This document shows positions 1-12,419 of a stretch of 64,000 bases of DNA, one piece after another. The notes below the pieces were generated by a model. That model saw nothing but the letters and a program-made list of their open reading frames with translations. It ran no database searches and was not told where the DNA came from. A program made the translations under genes and the position numbers. Each line of letters starts with the position of its first letter. Positions within the stretch are counted from its first letter, which is position 1. Source of the DNA: Rhynochetos jubatus (Eukaryota > Chordata > Aves > Eurypygiformes > Rhynochetidae); the NCBI GenBank assembly GCA_027574665.1, contig CM050653.1, forward strand, positions 41,614,118-41,678,117. The letters run 5' to 3'.

Positions 1-3000
1 TAACCTACATCAAAGTTGCAGTATCAATAGATCATTTCAAGAGCTTGCAGGCAGGCGGTCGATCAGCACTTACACCGCAGACAAAGCTCGACCTGGTCGT
101 TCCTGGAAAGTTATTTGATAACTGCTGTTAAAATGGAGATAGTTCCTGAAGGAAGCACTTCAGCTGCAAGTGATACCACTTGCAAGATAAAGGAACCTTT
201 CCCATTGCCCACACTGATCCCAAACTGATGTGAATTTATTGTCTCACGGCACACAAAGGATTCAAGCCATTTCTGTTTCTGCCTGCGGGAAGCTGAGGGT
301 GCAGGGGAATGCAAGTGGGTGCCCAGGGTTAGGAGGGAAGTGAGATTCTGGTGGGAATTAGCTCAGCGCAGGGGAACCAGGCACCATTCCCCTGCTTCTG
401 GCAGGCAATAAGCCAAGGTGGGAAGCCTGCTGAGGGACAGCGGGCACCGAGAGCCGCTGAGTCAAAGAAGGGATTTCCTGGGAGACCAGCCTGGTTGGGG
501 CCACTCAAACTTTTCAGCTTTTCCATGGCGTTACAGAAAACAAAAGCTTCTGGTATAAGTTTGTCTTATTCTGTCTTCCAGGCCAGCCTTTGGGCTGGCC
601 ACTGCTAGTCCTGTAATGCAAAACAGCCATCGGAGCAGACAGGCGGAGTCTCTCACTGCCTGCCCGACTCCGTGCTACACGTATGCTGCCATCCTCATCT
701 ACTATCTCTACTACTAGGTGCACAGACTTGTACAAAACACAGCTTTTGCCCAGTTCCAGTTGCTGCCTGTATGTTTTAAATAAACATGAAACTTGGGACT
801 TAAACCCAAGTAACCGGTGTGCAGAATTCTTGCTTAGTTAAACCAATGGAGTTACCATGTAATTTCCAAGTTGAGAGCTTAATAATTATATCCCTAGCGT
901 TGGCGTTCACTCAAGGCCTCCCACATTGCTCAGAGCACAATTCACCCAATGGAAAACAGTCTGCATTTCTGGGCATTTAGGAAATATATACTTTTATCTC
1001 AGAAATTTTTGTACTCGGATGAATTTGACCAACAGTAATTGGATTTAGATAAGCAACGCTGAGGGTCTTTTAACCCTGTGAATGAATATATAAATAGCAT
1101 AACTGGGTTTATTTTGTTTAAAGCAGACTCTATTAGGAAAAAGATGGATTTTGGGAGGGGAAAAAAAAAGTCCACATTATGAAAGCCTAAAGTACAGATG
1201 GAAATGCTGCTGGGTTTCTTGGAGAGATGTTATTCCTATAATACACTGCCAGATGAACCTGACATCCAAATACACACAAAAGAGAAATTCACTCAGAAAG
1301 AAAGTTCTGATTTGCATGATCATTTCTGGGCATTTCATGCATGACATTTTCAGTGCTTCTATTTTTTCTCAAAAATACAACATATTAGTCTTCTATCCAT
1401 TAAACAAAGACTGAGCTGCTTTCTTGTATTTTTTCTGTATATTGCTTTTAATTAAAAAAGGAAATGTTAAGACTAAGACTTTTATTCACAGAGAAATACA
1501 ACAACAAAATTCCTGCCATTCAGATGACCTTCTGTTTTCACAGAACAGCACTTGGCTTGGGGAACAAACAGAGGGAGGCAGTTGCAGGGAACCTATGGTG
1601 TACTGGATTAACAAGACTGTACTTCTGTAAGCATTTAACGTTCAGCTGCTCTGTCTTCACAACTTCAGCCTAGCTCTCAAGTTCATAAGAATCATTCCTT
1701 CACTAAATATAATACAAGTTAGTACAGCGATTTAGAGTAACAACCTGTCCAAGAATTTCAAAAACACCACAGAAAAGGGGAGGGGGGCTTCTTATATCCC
1801 TTGGTTGTACATCTGAAATGACCCTGGAATTCCAGAAGGGCTCCTGAGCCATTAGTACTGAATTCTGTAAGGGAGGGTGTTGCTCAGCAATTCTGAAACT
1901 CAAGCCATGTATTTCCATTCTAATGACGACGTTAGGAGCTCTGTATTAAGCAGACAGTAATGAATATTGTAGCATCCATGAGGAGTGAATTTTCAAGCAA
2001 GTGCAAGCTGATTAACCGCTGAAAGAATGTATGCATATTCAACAGTATCTTCTGGTACAAATATTTACTACTAAGCATGCAGTGATTTGAGTCATACATG
2101 GGCCTATTATTCACCATCATCCCATGTTTACTAAAAATCTATTTTTCAGAAATTTCAGAGAAAGAAAAGCTACAAAAACTCGTAAAATATCTCTATGCAC
2201 ATGTCTATGAACACTATTATTGCTTTAGACAAATAACATTCAAGAGTATGGTATGATCTTGGGTAACACCTCCATGTTAGGAGGAAAGAACCTAAAAGTC
2301 TATTTGGATTATGGATCATGCCATTTACTTTACACTGCATTTACAGATTGTATTCAGAAATCCTGCTTTCTAGAAGATGATGCAAGCACCATTTAGCTCA
2401 AATCATGGGGCTCTAATACAGCCCTGGAGCATTGTATCTCATCCTTTGGTGTTCTTTTATTGAGGAATACAGAAAATTCAGTAGTTTTAGTGGAGTTTGC
2501 TTCTCATAAAATTTCAACAACCTAGGGTGGAGAATACTGTAAATAAACCTCTTGAAAATTTGTGTAGGAACACCTACAACCAAAAAATTCCTCTTCTTTT
2601 AAAATGCTAGCTTTACTTTCCAGTGTCCCTAAAATATTATGCTATTAAAGCCCAGGACGACATCTCATCTTCATCTTCACAAAATGACAGAGGTGTCTTG
2701 CGTTCAAGTTAGAAATGTATTTACAAGACAACACTGAGTCATGTTTCCAAGTGAAATTAATCTACATCCATATTGCTAAACGTTATATGCATATTCATCT
2801 CTGGAAAAATAGTCCCATATGAAAGTATACAGGATCTGAGGACTTACTATAATTGTTTTCAGTACTTGGGAAATTAAGGCAGGTAAAATAAAAGTTAAAT
2901 GAAATCTCAACAGATACTAACTTTCTGGAAATACAAAGAACTTAACTATCAGACCTGTAAGGAGTATATCATTTCAGTATTCAAAGGTAACGTTTCCTGT

Positions 3001-6000
3001 AGCCTTGTTCCTTTCCTTGCCAAAACAAAGAAAAAGATTTTTTTGTCTGCATGTAAATGAAATTAAATGGCTTGATCCAACACTTGCAGAAATCAGACAG
3101 TTTTTTCATTGCCGTCAGTAGGTACAAGCTCAAATCCTATTCACAGTGCTTATAATAAGGCTACAAATTTGTCACACTCTTGATATCCAAGACAGAATAA
3201 AATGCCATTTACTTAAGTGGCACTCCCCATAAAAGCCTTACATTTTACAGTGGTTTTCCCCCAGTCTGTGCAAGCTCTTAGTTACAATTTTCATTCTAAA
3301 CACTGTTTATTCTGAATTAGTACTCTATATTATATTCATATTATAACTGTGCATTTGAATACTGATGCCATTTAAGACTATTTAAAACATGATTACATTA
3401 TTGTGTATCATATTTAAATTAAAATTCTGAGGTTTGTGTTTTTGCTTTGATAGAAAGCTATGTTTTTCCCTCATGCTTCCGCCACGACAAATAACCAGTG
3501 TTAATAATTAATTAGCAAAATATTCTACAGTTGCTAAATTAAGTATGAAAAACAAAATTCATGCACAAATTAATAACTGTGATTTCACGCAGAACACTTC
3601 AATCCTTCTTCTGGGCCATCATTAAATCTTCAACTACTAATTATTCCATATTTGCAAGAATTCAGATGTCTTAAAAAAATAAAATGCAACTTTTGTTTGC
3701 AGAGACTCAGCAGTGCCATTAAATTTTCTGTATAATGAGAGGATGCATTATTTGCAAGACAGCTAAGGGATCCAAAACCCGTCACAGAATAAGATGTGGT
3801 TTGCTGTAGCCTGTCACAGTAGATAATGCCAGGCAGATTCTAATTTTCAAAGGACAGTGGGGGAAAAAACCAACAAACCCAAAACAGCCAAACCCCATCT
3901 TTCCTACTATAAAGACATCGCTCACCGGTGTTGGAAGTAAAAATTAAGCAGATCTTCAAACTTGAAGAATCTCCTCTATGCAGCAACTAAATTGTCTCAG
4001 ATATTCTGGAAATGTCCTCCTACCCCCACCCGTTCTGATGTATCATTCCTGTACTTAGAATTTATTTACTTTGTATGTTCTTGCGTGCTGTGCTGTCATC
4101 TTGTATCCCCTTTCTCAGAGTCTTGCTTACTTATGGAGGATTCATTGTTAAATTACAGTTGGTATGAACCAGCATGCCAGCATACCATGATATTAATCTC
4201 CAAAGTATTCAATCATCTAACAATAGCCTCATTATTCAAGGGAACTCTGAGCATCCAGTTTGGGCAGTTTTTCTGACATTTCACTACAACAATTTACTCT
4301 TAAAAGAATTCTATGACTGCATCATACAGTAAAGTATAAATACATATGTCTCAATCAGATAGTTCCTTTCCAATAATAGCCAAGAAAATAAAAGAAATTA
4401 CAAAGAAAAGGGTTTAAGGAAAAAAGCAAGAACTCCAACTACCACCAGGGACCGTGAACTCAAACTGATAAATTAATGCTAAAGCATTTTACCGAGTTCA
4501 CACAGAGGCCATTTGAATCAAATGTGTGAGACTTCTTGAGTTCACAGAGCTCCCATTTCATTATTTACAAACTAGAAAAATCCAGGTACTTGGAATGTTT
4601 TTGGAAACAACTTAGTGTTCACAGGAATGGTTTCTTTGGATTTTTTCATTGCAAATATGTATTTCAGGAACTACATCACAGAATTGCTTCTTTTTCTTCA
4701 ATATATTTATTTTAATCCTTCTATTTCCAGGGCTGGAATGTTGCAATTGTATTCATTTTTCCAACAGCCAAACTTTGACAAAAGCGATGCAGAGGAGCAC
4801 ATTTTTCTCTGCCTGAATCTTTTAAGGAGAAACAACCAGAGCATGGATTTGGATTTTCAAACCGAGATGAATAAAAGTGCATGCTGGGACAGAATACTTC
4901 TGGTTTTGAGTTTCTTTAGATTTTATTTAACTCCAGCAAGTATATTTTTGAAAGCAAAGGTTTATTTTTTTTTCCATTTAGTTGGGCAATTCCCTAACAT
5001 AAAGACAGCCTCTGGAGAGGGTGTGGAAATGGATTCGATAAGCTATTTGTCCACGATATTTTTAAATGCTCATGCACATGTACAACTTGAGGCATATAAG
5101 AAGCGCAGTTGAACTTACAGCAGGCCAATCCCCATTTCTCAAGGTTACAGCACATTTGCAGGCTCATAAATTAATGTGCTCATTTGGTGTGGAAAGTCCT
5201 CCCTACAGCCCTGACACAGTAAATAGCTTTACACAGGACACACAACTGCATGTCTCCAGTCAGCAAGCGCTTTGCTTTCCTCAGTGCAAGGCCTGTAACC
5301 ACTACAGTAAATACTTTTAAGAAGACAAATCTGTTCTTACTGGTAACTCACCACAACTCCTAGGGCCAGGGTCCCAAAGCAGGTATTGTCCAGAACTTTC
5401 TCTTCAGCAATAGCTTTGTCAAAAATAAAATTCAAACTAGGTGAAGCTGCCCAGAACGCAATGTAGTTAGATAATTTATGAATCGTGTGTTAATTTTATT
5501 TTATGTTTTCAAAATTCTTTAAAAACCTGCAAGGAAATATAGCATTAAACGAAGTCACCTATTAAAAAAACCACATTTACATGTTTAAAATAAACACTTA
5601 GTTTAGAGCCCTTCTCTATTTTATGAATAATTCTTTATTGTCCAAAAAAAGATGGACAGAATTGAACATATTAGCCTGCAGTGTCAGCCTGGTAAATATA
5701 TTTTGAGAGGAAGTGCTTATTGAAAACTGCACTTTGGATCTGGCCAAAGTTTTCCATAAACATGATGCCCTTCTGAATCCAATGGGCTGCCCCCAATATA
5801 CAACAACAGAGCAGCTGCCTCATTATTTTCTGCGTTTGAGCCTTGAAGTACACTTTAAGGGGCAGGGAATTCAGCATCATTAGCACATCTTGTAGCGCTC
5901 TGCTCATCAGTCAGCATTTCTGAGAACCAATGAGCCGAAGACAAACAAAAATCTTAGTCAACCAAAAACTCCTCACTCGGGCTTTGTGCCAGCTTCTCTC

Positions 6001-6898
6001 ACTGGACACCTTGGCCATGAGTCTCCTACAGCAGAAAAGCCAATGTTGGCAATTCCTGTGCTCTGCTGGGGTTCAGCAACTGCCAACGTGGACCGGGAAA
6101 AGGTTAGATAAGCCATGGGATTCCCTAAATAAATACACCCTTTATATACTCAACGTCTTCTGTCCTTAAAAGGACACTTGGTCGGTCCTGCCAGGCAGAC
6201 CCCTGGAAGGAGAGCTATGAAAAAAAGATGTGCTATGTAACCCATCATTTCTGAAATATACATGGGCAGATCTGGAAGAAGCAGCAAGAATTTAAATATT
6301 TTATGTTTCTGCTGAGAAATTTTACCCCAGTAACTATAGACTAACTGAAAAACACAGTGAGCACATCTTGAAATCTGATCAGTAACACTGGATTTGGAAG
6401 CAAATTAGTTTCAGTAGCTTAGGAGCCCTCAAGAAGTGTCTTTTGTATATTGCTGGCTTCAGGTGCCTTCAAAATAAAATAAGTAAGATACAATCCTCAA
6501 ATCAGTGGAAAAACTGGGACTTCATTATAAGTATTGGGCATACTTTGAGAGAGAGAGAACTGTGATTCACTGGGATAAGGTCACAATTCTTCCCCTGACA
6601 AGCCAAGGAGCACAGTACTGAATTCCTCTTGCTCACCAATACACCAAAAAGTTAAAAAATTAACTTTTGGTATTTAACAAAACATTATCAAGGAAACAAA
6701 TATATTTAAGATGTTCTTTTATTTTCCTTACATATTTCAAGCCTTTGTGATAGACTTAGGCTGTATTTTCACACCTCACAGCCATGAAGGAGAGACACCT
6801 AATTTTTTTAAAAAACCTGAAAGCTGAGATTCCTATCTTGTCAGATGCCTCAAAATCTAAGGGTTTAAGAAACAAATATTATCAACCTCACAATAAAC
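1..6898. other. Intron sequence, AT-rich, no gene recognised
   Basis: This is downstream intron of RBMS3 (in gene orientation). It is AT-rich, with short A runs and no recognisable transposon, RNA gene or exon. The longest open frame is 165 codons on the plus strand (4615-5112); it has no family signature, is rich in Phe, Leu and Tyr as expected from AT-rich DNA, and is not called. A stretch around 3290-3760 is rich in TAATTA-type motifs and lacks simple repeats; it is listed as a weak candidate for a conserved non-coding element. Confidence 0.6.
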
Positions 6899-7077
6899 TT
6901 CTGAGAGTTGGGAACTGGGAGGCCCATTGCCCACCGAAGCTGCTCTATCACTCCCCTCTTCAGCTGAGCAGAAGAGAGAGAATATAACTAAAAGCTCTTG
7001 GGTTGAGATAAGGACAGGGAGAGATGGTTCAGAAATTACCATCACATGAAAACTAGACTCAACTTGGGGAAGCTAGC

Positions 7078-7087
7078 TTTATTTATT
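7078..7087 (-). promoter_or_regulatory. LTR polyadenylation signals (two overlapping AATAAA)
   Basis: The minus strand reads AATAAATAAA, which gives two overlapping canonical AATAAA hexamers near the 3' part of the LTR, about 180 bp before its end. The element lies in the same orientation as RBMS3, so these could in principle cause premature 3' end formation of intronic transcripts. That is an inference; the sequence shows only the hexamers. Confidence 0.5.
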
Positions 7088-7196
7088 ACCAATCAAATAA
7101 ATCAGAATGGGATAATGAGAAAAAAACCCCAAATCTTAAAAGCACCTTTCCCCTACCCCTGTCTTCTTCACGGGTTCAGCCTTGCTCCCCATTTCT

Positions 7197-7709
7197 CTAC
7201 CTACTTCTCCTGAGCAGCACAGGGGGACAGGGAATGGGGGTTGTGGTCAGTGCATCACACGCTGTCTCTGCCGCTCCTTCCTCCTCCGGGAGAGGATCCT
7301 CACCCTCTGCCCCTGCTCCAGCGTGGGGTCCCTCCCATGGGAGACAGTCCTCCACCAACTTCTCCAACACGAGTCCTTCCCACAGGCTGCAGATCTTCAC
7401 AAACTGTTCCAGCGTGGGTCCCTCCCACAGGGTGCAGTCCATCAAGAGCAGCCTGCTGCAGCCCAGGTCCCCCACAGGGTCACAAGTCCTGCCAGCAAAC
7501 CTGCTCCAGCCTGGGCTTCTCTCTCCATGGGGCCACAGCTCCTGCCAGGAGCCTGCTCCAGCGTGGGCTGCCCATGGGGTCACAGCCTCCTGCAGACATC
7601 CATCTGCTCCAGCGTGGGGTCCTTCCCAGGCTGCAAGCGAGTCTCTGCTCCACCGTGGACCTCCATGGCTGCAGGGGCGCAGCTGCCCTCTCACCATGGT
7701 CTGCACCAC
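7197..7709 (-). pseudogene. Repeat-derived open frame inside the LTR
   Basis: A 170-codon minus-strand open frame spans the repeat array of the LTR. Its product would be built of degenerate units carrying WEGP and AGA motifs and ends in an Arg-rich tail. It matches no enzyme or structural retroviral domain I know. GC-rich repeat DNA with few stop codons gives such frames easily, and the plus strand is also open here over 287 and 230 codons in other frames. I treat it as part of the mobile element, not a host gene; whether the family ever expresses it is unknown to me. Confidence 0.35.
7313..7690 (-). repeat. Internal ~50 bp tandem array within the LTR
   Basis: On the plus strand a motif of the form GCTCCAGCGTGGG followed by TCCYTCCCAYGGG recurs about seven times, starting near 7316, 7405, 7457, 7503, 7555, 7606 and 7646, with diverged copies. 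Spacing is mostly 40-52 bp, with one longer interval holding a degenerate copy near 7350-7390. The copies differ by substitutions and small indels, so this is an old array inherited with the element and not a fresh expansion. On the minus strand the units translate to repeated Trp-Glu-Gly-Pro and Ala-Gly-Ala type motifs. Confidence 0.7.
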
Positions 7710-8044
7710 GGGCCGGGGGGAATCTCTGCTCTGGCACCTGGAGCACCTCCTCCCCCTCCTTCTCCACTGACCTTGGTGTCTGCAGAACTGTTCCTCTCAC
7801 ATATTCTCACTCCCCTCTCTGGCTGCTATTTCACTTGCCCAGTTTTACCCCCTTTTTTAAACATATTATCCCAGAGGCGCTACCAACCATCACTGATGGG
7901 CTCAGACTTGGCCAGCAAAGGGTCCATGCTTGAGCCATCTGGCGCTGGCTGTGTTGGACACAGGGCAAGCTTCTGGCAGTTTCTCACAGAAGCCACCCCT
8001 GCAGCCCCTCTGCTACAAAAACCTTTCAATTCAAACCCAATATA

Positions 8045-9342
8045 GCAACACCAAGGGCAACATCTTCATCAAATATTAGTGAACATCATCAGCTAGGAAA
8101 AACCCAGTGCTTGGCAGGTGCATGTTTTTGGTCCCAGAAAACAACCTTGCAAAATAAAAAAAAAGCAACAATAAACAAATCCACCCTGGGTTCCCTTCCT
8201 TGTTTCATAACAAGAGCTGGATTTAAAGATTAATGAAAACACCAGTGCTGACACTCCTCACTTTACTGCTGCTATCTCACACATAAACGACAAGTATAAC
8301 CTATAAGGATAAATTATATTCCAGCAGCCAAAATATAATCTGCCAAGCGTGCTGGGTTTAAAAATAAATAACACAAAATTGACAATGATCACCTCTAGCC
8401 ACAAGCTGACTGCTTTTTGAACATCCCATCAGAAGCAGTGAAAGCACAAAACCAGTGTAAAAGGGACACCATAAGTCCCTTGGAATCAAAGACATATTTC
8501 ACAAGAAAGAGACCTATAGTCTGCAATTATTTACAAACAACTGAATTCATACTTTGGACTATCCTGAATGCAGCCAGTGGGAAACTCTTCTAAACCGAGC
8601 ATTTGCAGTACAGGGCCATGTTTTCACACATTCCAGAGACATCTTACTCACCAACAGCATTTTGCACCCTTCCCTCCCACTTACTTAGACCATGGGAGTT
8701 TCCAAGTTTATCCCTTTCTGCTGTTCAAGAAAGGAATGTCTCAAAAGACCAACACCTTGAATAAGAAGCCAAAGCAAAAGAACAGGTTGGCTCCAGCTAT
8801 TCATTTCCCACATGCCTGGTCCTTTGCTTTCTTTGGGCTTGCTCCAGAGACCACTGAGATCAAGAGAAAGACCTATGGATTTCCCCTGTTCTGCAATTTC
8901 TGAGAGCCATTAAATGTTACTCTGCATGCAACATTCCATTTTGTAAGACAATTTCCTAAGTCCAGACTTCAGTTTCTTTGTGATTCCCACATTCTCAGGA
9001 CAACAGCTCCTTTGTTCAAGCTTCCATGTTTATGGGAATGTTATCTTATCTCTGGTTTGGCTTTTAATATTGAGCAGAGTCAAAAAAGAATCATCCTTTT
9101 GTTTGAGATTTAAAGATTTATGCCTGCTTACATTTTTAAGATACATAAACATAAACATGCAAACATACTTACAAAGTCTAAGCAAATTGACTCCTATTAG
9201 ATCTGTTATCTGAATGATATTTAACACCAGTTACAGTTTAGTTCCTTTATCTCCCCTGTGAAAAAGTCCTTTCACAATCTGGTATGAGAGTGAAATGACA
9301 GCATCCTAGAGAAAACAAGCTTTCTCCAGCCTGTCTGCAAGG
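8045..9342. other. Intron sequence between LTR and minisatellite
   Basis: This is ordinary intron with mixed composition. A short A-rich stretch lies at about 8151-8180. No coding domain, RNA gene or repeat is recognised. The open frames (up to 111 codons, 8568-8903 plus) have no family signature. Confidence 0.5.
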
Positions 9343-9986
9343 GAGCAGCTAGGTTGGAGCAGCTAGGTTGGAGCAGCTAGGTTGGAGCAGCTAGGTTGGA
9401 GCAGCTAGGTTGGAGCAGCTAGGTTGGAGCAGCTAGGTTGGAGCAGCTAGGTTGGAGCAGCTAGGTTGGAGCAGCTAGGTTGGAGCAGCTAGGTTGGAGC
9501 AGCTAGGTTGGAGCAGCTAGGTTGGAGCAGCTAGGTTGGAGCAGCTAGGTTGGAGCAGCTAGGTTGGAGCAGCTAGGTTGGAGCAGCTAGGTTGGAGCAG
9601 CTAGGTTGGAGCAGCTAGGTTGGAGCAGCTAGGTTGGAGCAGCTAGGTTGGAGCAGCTAGGTTGGAGCAGCTAGGTTGGAGCAGCTAGGTTGGAGCAGCT
9701 AGGTTGGAGCAGCTAGGTTGGAGCAGCTAGGTTGGAGCAGCTAGGTTGGAGCAGCTAGGTTGGAGCAGCTAGGTTGGAGCAGCTAGGTTGGAGCAGCTAG
9801 GTTGCAGCAGCTAGGTTGGAGCAGCTAGGTTGCAGCAGCTAGGTTGCAGCAGCTAGGTTGCAGCAGCTAGGTTGCAGCAGCTAGGTTGCAGCAGCTAGGT
9901 TGCAGCAGCTAGGTTGCAGCAGCTAGGTTGCAGCAGCTAGGCTGCAGCAGCTAGGCTGCAGCAGCTAGGCTGCAGCAGCTAGGCTG
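9343..9986. repeat. 46-copy 14 bp minisatellite with ordered variants
   Basis: The tract is 644 bp, exactly 46 units of 14 bp, with no indels. Type A is GAGCAGCTAGGTTG; type B changes unit position 1 to C; type C also changes position 12 from T to C. The order along the plus strand is A x33 (9343-9804), B (9805), A (9819), B x7 (9833-9930), C x4 (9931-9986), then CAGCAGCAGC flank. Each unit contains the palindrome CTAG, so TAG appears on both strands, and because 14 is not a multiple of 3 every frame is stopped at least every 42 bp. The array therefore cannot be coding. It lies about 13.8 kb downstream of the RBMS3 exon in gene orientation. Confidence 0.97.
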
Positions 9987-12419
9987 CAGCAGCAGCAAAT
10001 AGGCAGAAGAGAGGGAAGCAAACCAGTACAGTGTAGGGGAGGGCTTTCACAGCCACTGGGACACCCAAAGTTGAGAGAGACATGCTGTGCTGCAGTGAAG
10101 CTCAGGTTCAGAGAGGAGTCATAAACATCTAAGAGTGGAGAACAGCAGAAGAAAATGACCCTAGTCTGAATTCCCAACTACACCCGTTCACAGTGAGGAG
10201 CACAAGGACCTGTCAACGTCACAGTCGTGCCAGTTCTGGAGGAGAGCATGGAGCTACCTCAGCTAGCTTTAGCCTAGTCTCAGCTTTCACTGCATGGCTC
10301 TAAAACTCAAACATCCGCAGCACAGCTGCTCCTTCAGGACGTTAAATGCACAGCACTGATTAAGTTCTGCATGTTTGTTCTCCATCTAAAAGACAAAGCA
10401 CACTTTAAGAAAGAATCACCGTTTGTCTAAACGCCAGGCAGTCTTCTCCCTAAACTCTCCATCTTCGCCATCCCAGAGCATCTCCAGGTGGCCATTCTCT
10501 CCACCATCACTAAGATTAGCATGCTCAAAACCTGCTTAATTTTGACAGAGAAAAAAGAAAATTCACCTTGAACAGAAAGCCTTTTGAGTCTTCCCTCACT
10601 TCTGAAGCCTTTGTATTTTATATTCCCTGCTCTGCTAATTTTGTCTCCCTTTCCTCCCCCTCCCCTTCAGTGGAAATTTTCTAGTCTTTACAAGCCCGGC
10701 TCTCTGCAGAAAATTGATTTCCCCTAGGATACAGCCATCCTACTGTTCTATGCATGGTCATTAATGACCATCCTGTTCACCACAGAGAGAGACACGGTGG
10801 CACTCCTCCCCAGCTCCTTAGCACTGAAAGCACTCAGGGGGAAAATCAGAACAACCTCAGAGCTTAACCATACCAACAGCTCATCATCTCCAGAAAATAC
10901 CATACAAAATCTCCAAACGAGCTATTATGAGAGTAATTCTTGCTCATTTCTGTCACTCTCTACTTCCACTGCACCAGATTAAAATTTTAAATCTTCCTCC
11001 AAATAACGACCATCACTTAGTTCCCTCTCTCCCAGAGCCACGTGGGAATGAAGTGAAATCAGACGTGGCTTAAGTATATGCTGGTTAAGGTTATGTTGAT
11101 ATCTGGGTATCCAAGGACAGAATGCATTTCAGCACAACCTGCAAAACCTGCCTGAAGATGTGAGAAAATAGCTGGGTGCTGCACTTTTTGCTGTTTTAGT
11201 AGATTCACAGGCAGCGCACCTGCTGGCTTCCCCGTCTCTGGGAGATCTGCAATCTCACGTCTCACTGCAGTGAAGTCCCATCCTTGGAGTGACAGAAAAT
11301 TCTCCCTGTAGCTCTGGGTGGCTCTGATGCCAATGGATAAAATAAGATGACTGGATTCATAAAACAGCTTAATCCTTCCCTAAAACATCTTGCGGATAGA
11401 CTGCAAATTGACTCCCTGCCTCCTCCCTGACCCATGCGGTCCTTGCAAGAACTTCCCCTTGTCCATACTGGTACACGGTGGTACAGTGGAAGACTGGAAG
11501 CTGCAGGAAGAAGATGGGGTAGTCAACACCTTACCTTTTTCCATTGCCAACCAAGGATTTTCATGTGATGAAGTTTTGCTTACTGAGCTGCATTGTTAGT
11601 TTCAGCAGGACCAAAAATGAGGAAAAATATTAATTAGGCCCAAAGATGTGTATGGAGACTTTTTTTTTAAAGTCTAATTTAGCTTAGTTCCAGTAAATTT
11701 ACCTCAGATAAATAAGAACAGTGTCCTTAAATCAAAAGATAAATTTAGGAAAAAAAAAAAACCAAGCCCAAATAAAACAAAACCTTTTCAGTAACTGTTG
11801 CACAAAAAAAAGACCCCACCTCTAAAAACTGGTTCTGAAACTGGGAGAGTGGCTTAGCTGCTGAACTGCAGCTTGGTCTGAAAAAAGTGGGAGCTAACGC
11901 CTGATGCAGCACTTAAGAAATGCTGGGGAGGGTAAACTGCCTAAGCCAAAAAAATCATATTTAAAGCTCACATTGTCCAGCTACGCTCTGTAAATTGTGC
12001 CAGGATTTCTTTATATAATTCTCACAAACTCTGGCTGATGTTAGCTGAGGAAATCCTCCACAGACAAACAGGACAATCCACCCCACTGTAGGTTCCATAA
12101 AATCACACGCTCTGTGGAAATTTCCAAATGCCTCGGCACAATATGGGTGAGTTAAGGATAAAGTTTCAAGCCTGAACTCCATAATTTCCTGTCTTTTGCT
12201 AGTCTACACAGCTCTTTAATGTTATGTTAATATCATTTTTGTGGGTGTGATTGAATTACCCGCCGCTCTTGATGCCAGCATTAGTGGATTTCTGTGTAAT
12301 AGGAGAGCATGCTTTGCTGCACATACTGTTACTAAATACCATTAAGCAGACCAGCTGCAGACCTCCTGATAGCAGGACTGGAGGGCTACCTCGTTAGGAG
12401 GCAATGAGCACTTTGCTGC

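Larger units (their letters stand above)
6899..8044 (-). mobile_element. Solo-type avian endogenous retrovirus LTR (minus orientation)
   Basis: This is a GC-rich block of about 1.15 kb with sharply different composition from the AT-rich intron around it. I recognise it as an LTR type common in bird genomes. The minus-strand 5' edge is near 8044 (TATATTGGG, where I would expect TG at the terminus, so the end has mutated). The 3' edge is near 6899 and uncertain by tens of bases. In element order it holds a promoter-like AT segment near 7855-7870, a central array of ~50 bp units (7313-7690), a purine/pyrimidine-asymmetric segment, and overlapping AATAAA signals (7078-7087). No gag, pol or env reading frame and no second LTR adjoin it, so it is most simply a solo LTR left by recombination. 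I could not confirm a target-site duplication. The ERV class is left open. Confidence 0.72.

Noticed and set aside
4615..5112. 165-codon plus-strand frame
   Set aside because: There is no start context, domain or homologue that I recognise; the amino-acid composition follows AT-rich DNA. Kept only as a weak note under the open-frame finding.
7182..8045. 287-codon plus-strand open frame, longest in the window
   Set aside because: It lies entirely in the GC-rich repeat array of the LTR, antisense to the element; overlapping frames on both strands are also open, as expected from composition.
9343..9986. CRISPR-like or coding interpretation of the 14 bp repeat
   Set aside because: There are no spacers, the unit is too short, the host is a vertebrate, and TAG stops occur in all six frames.
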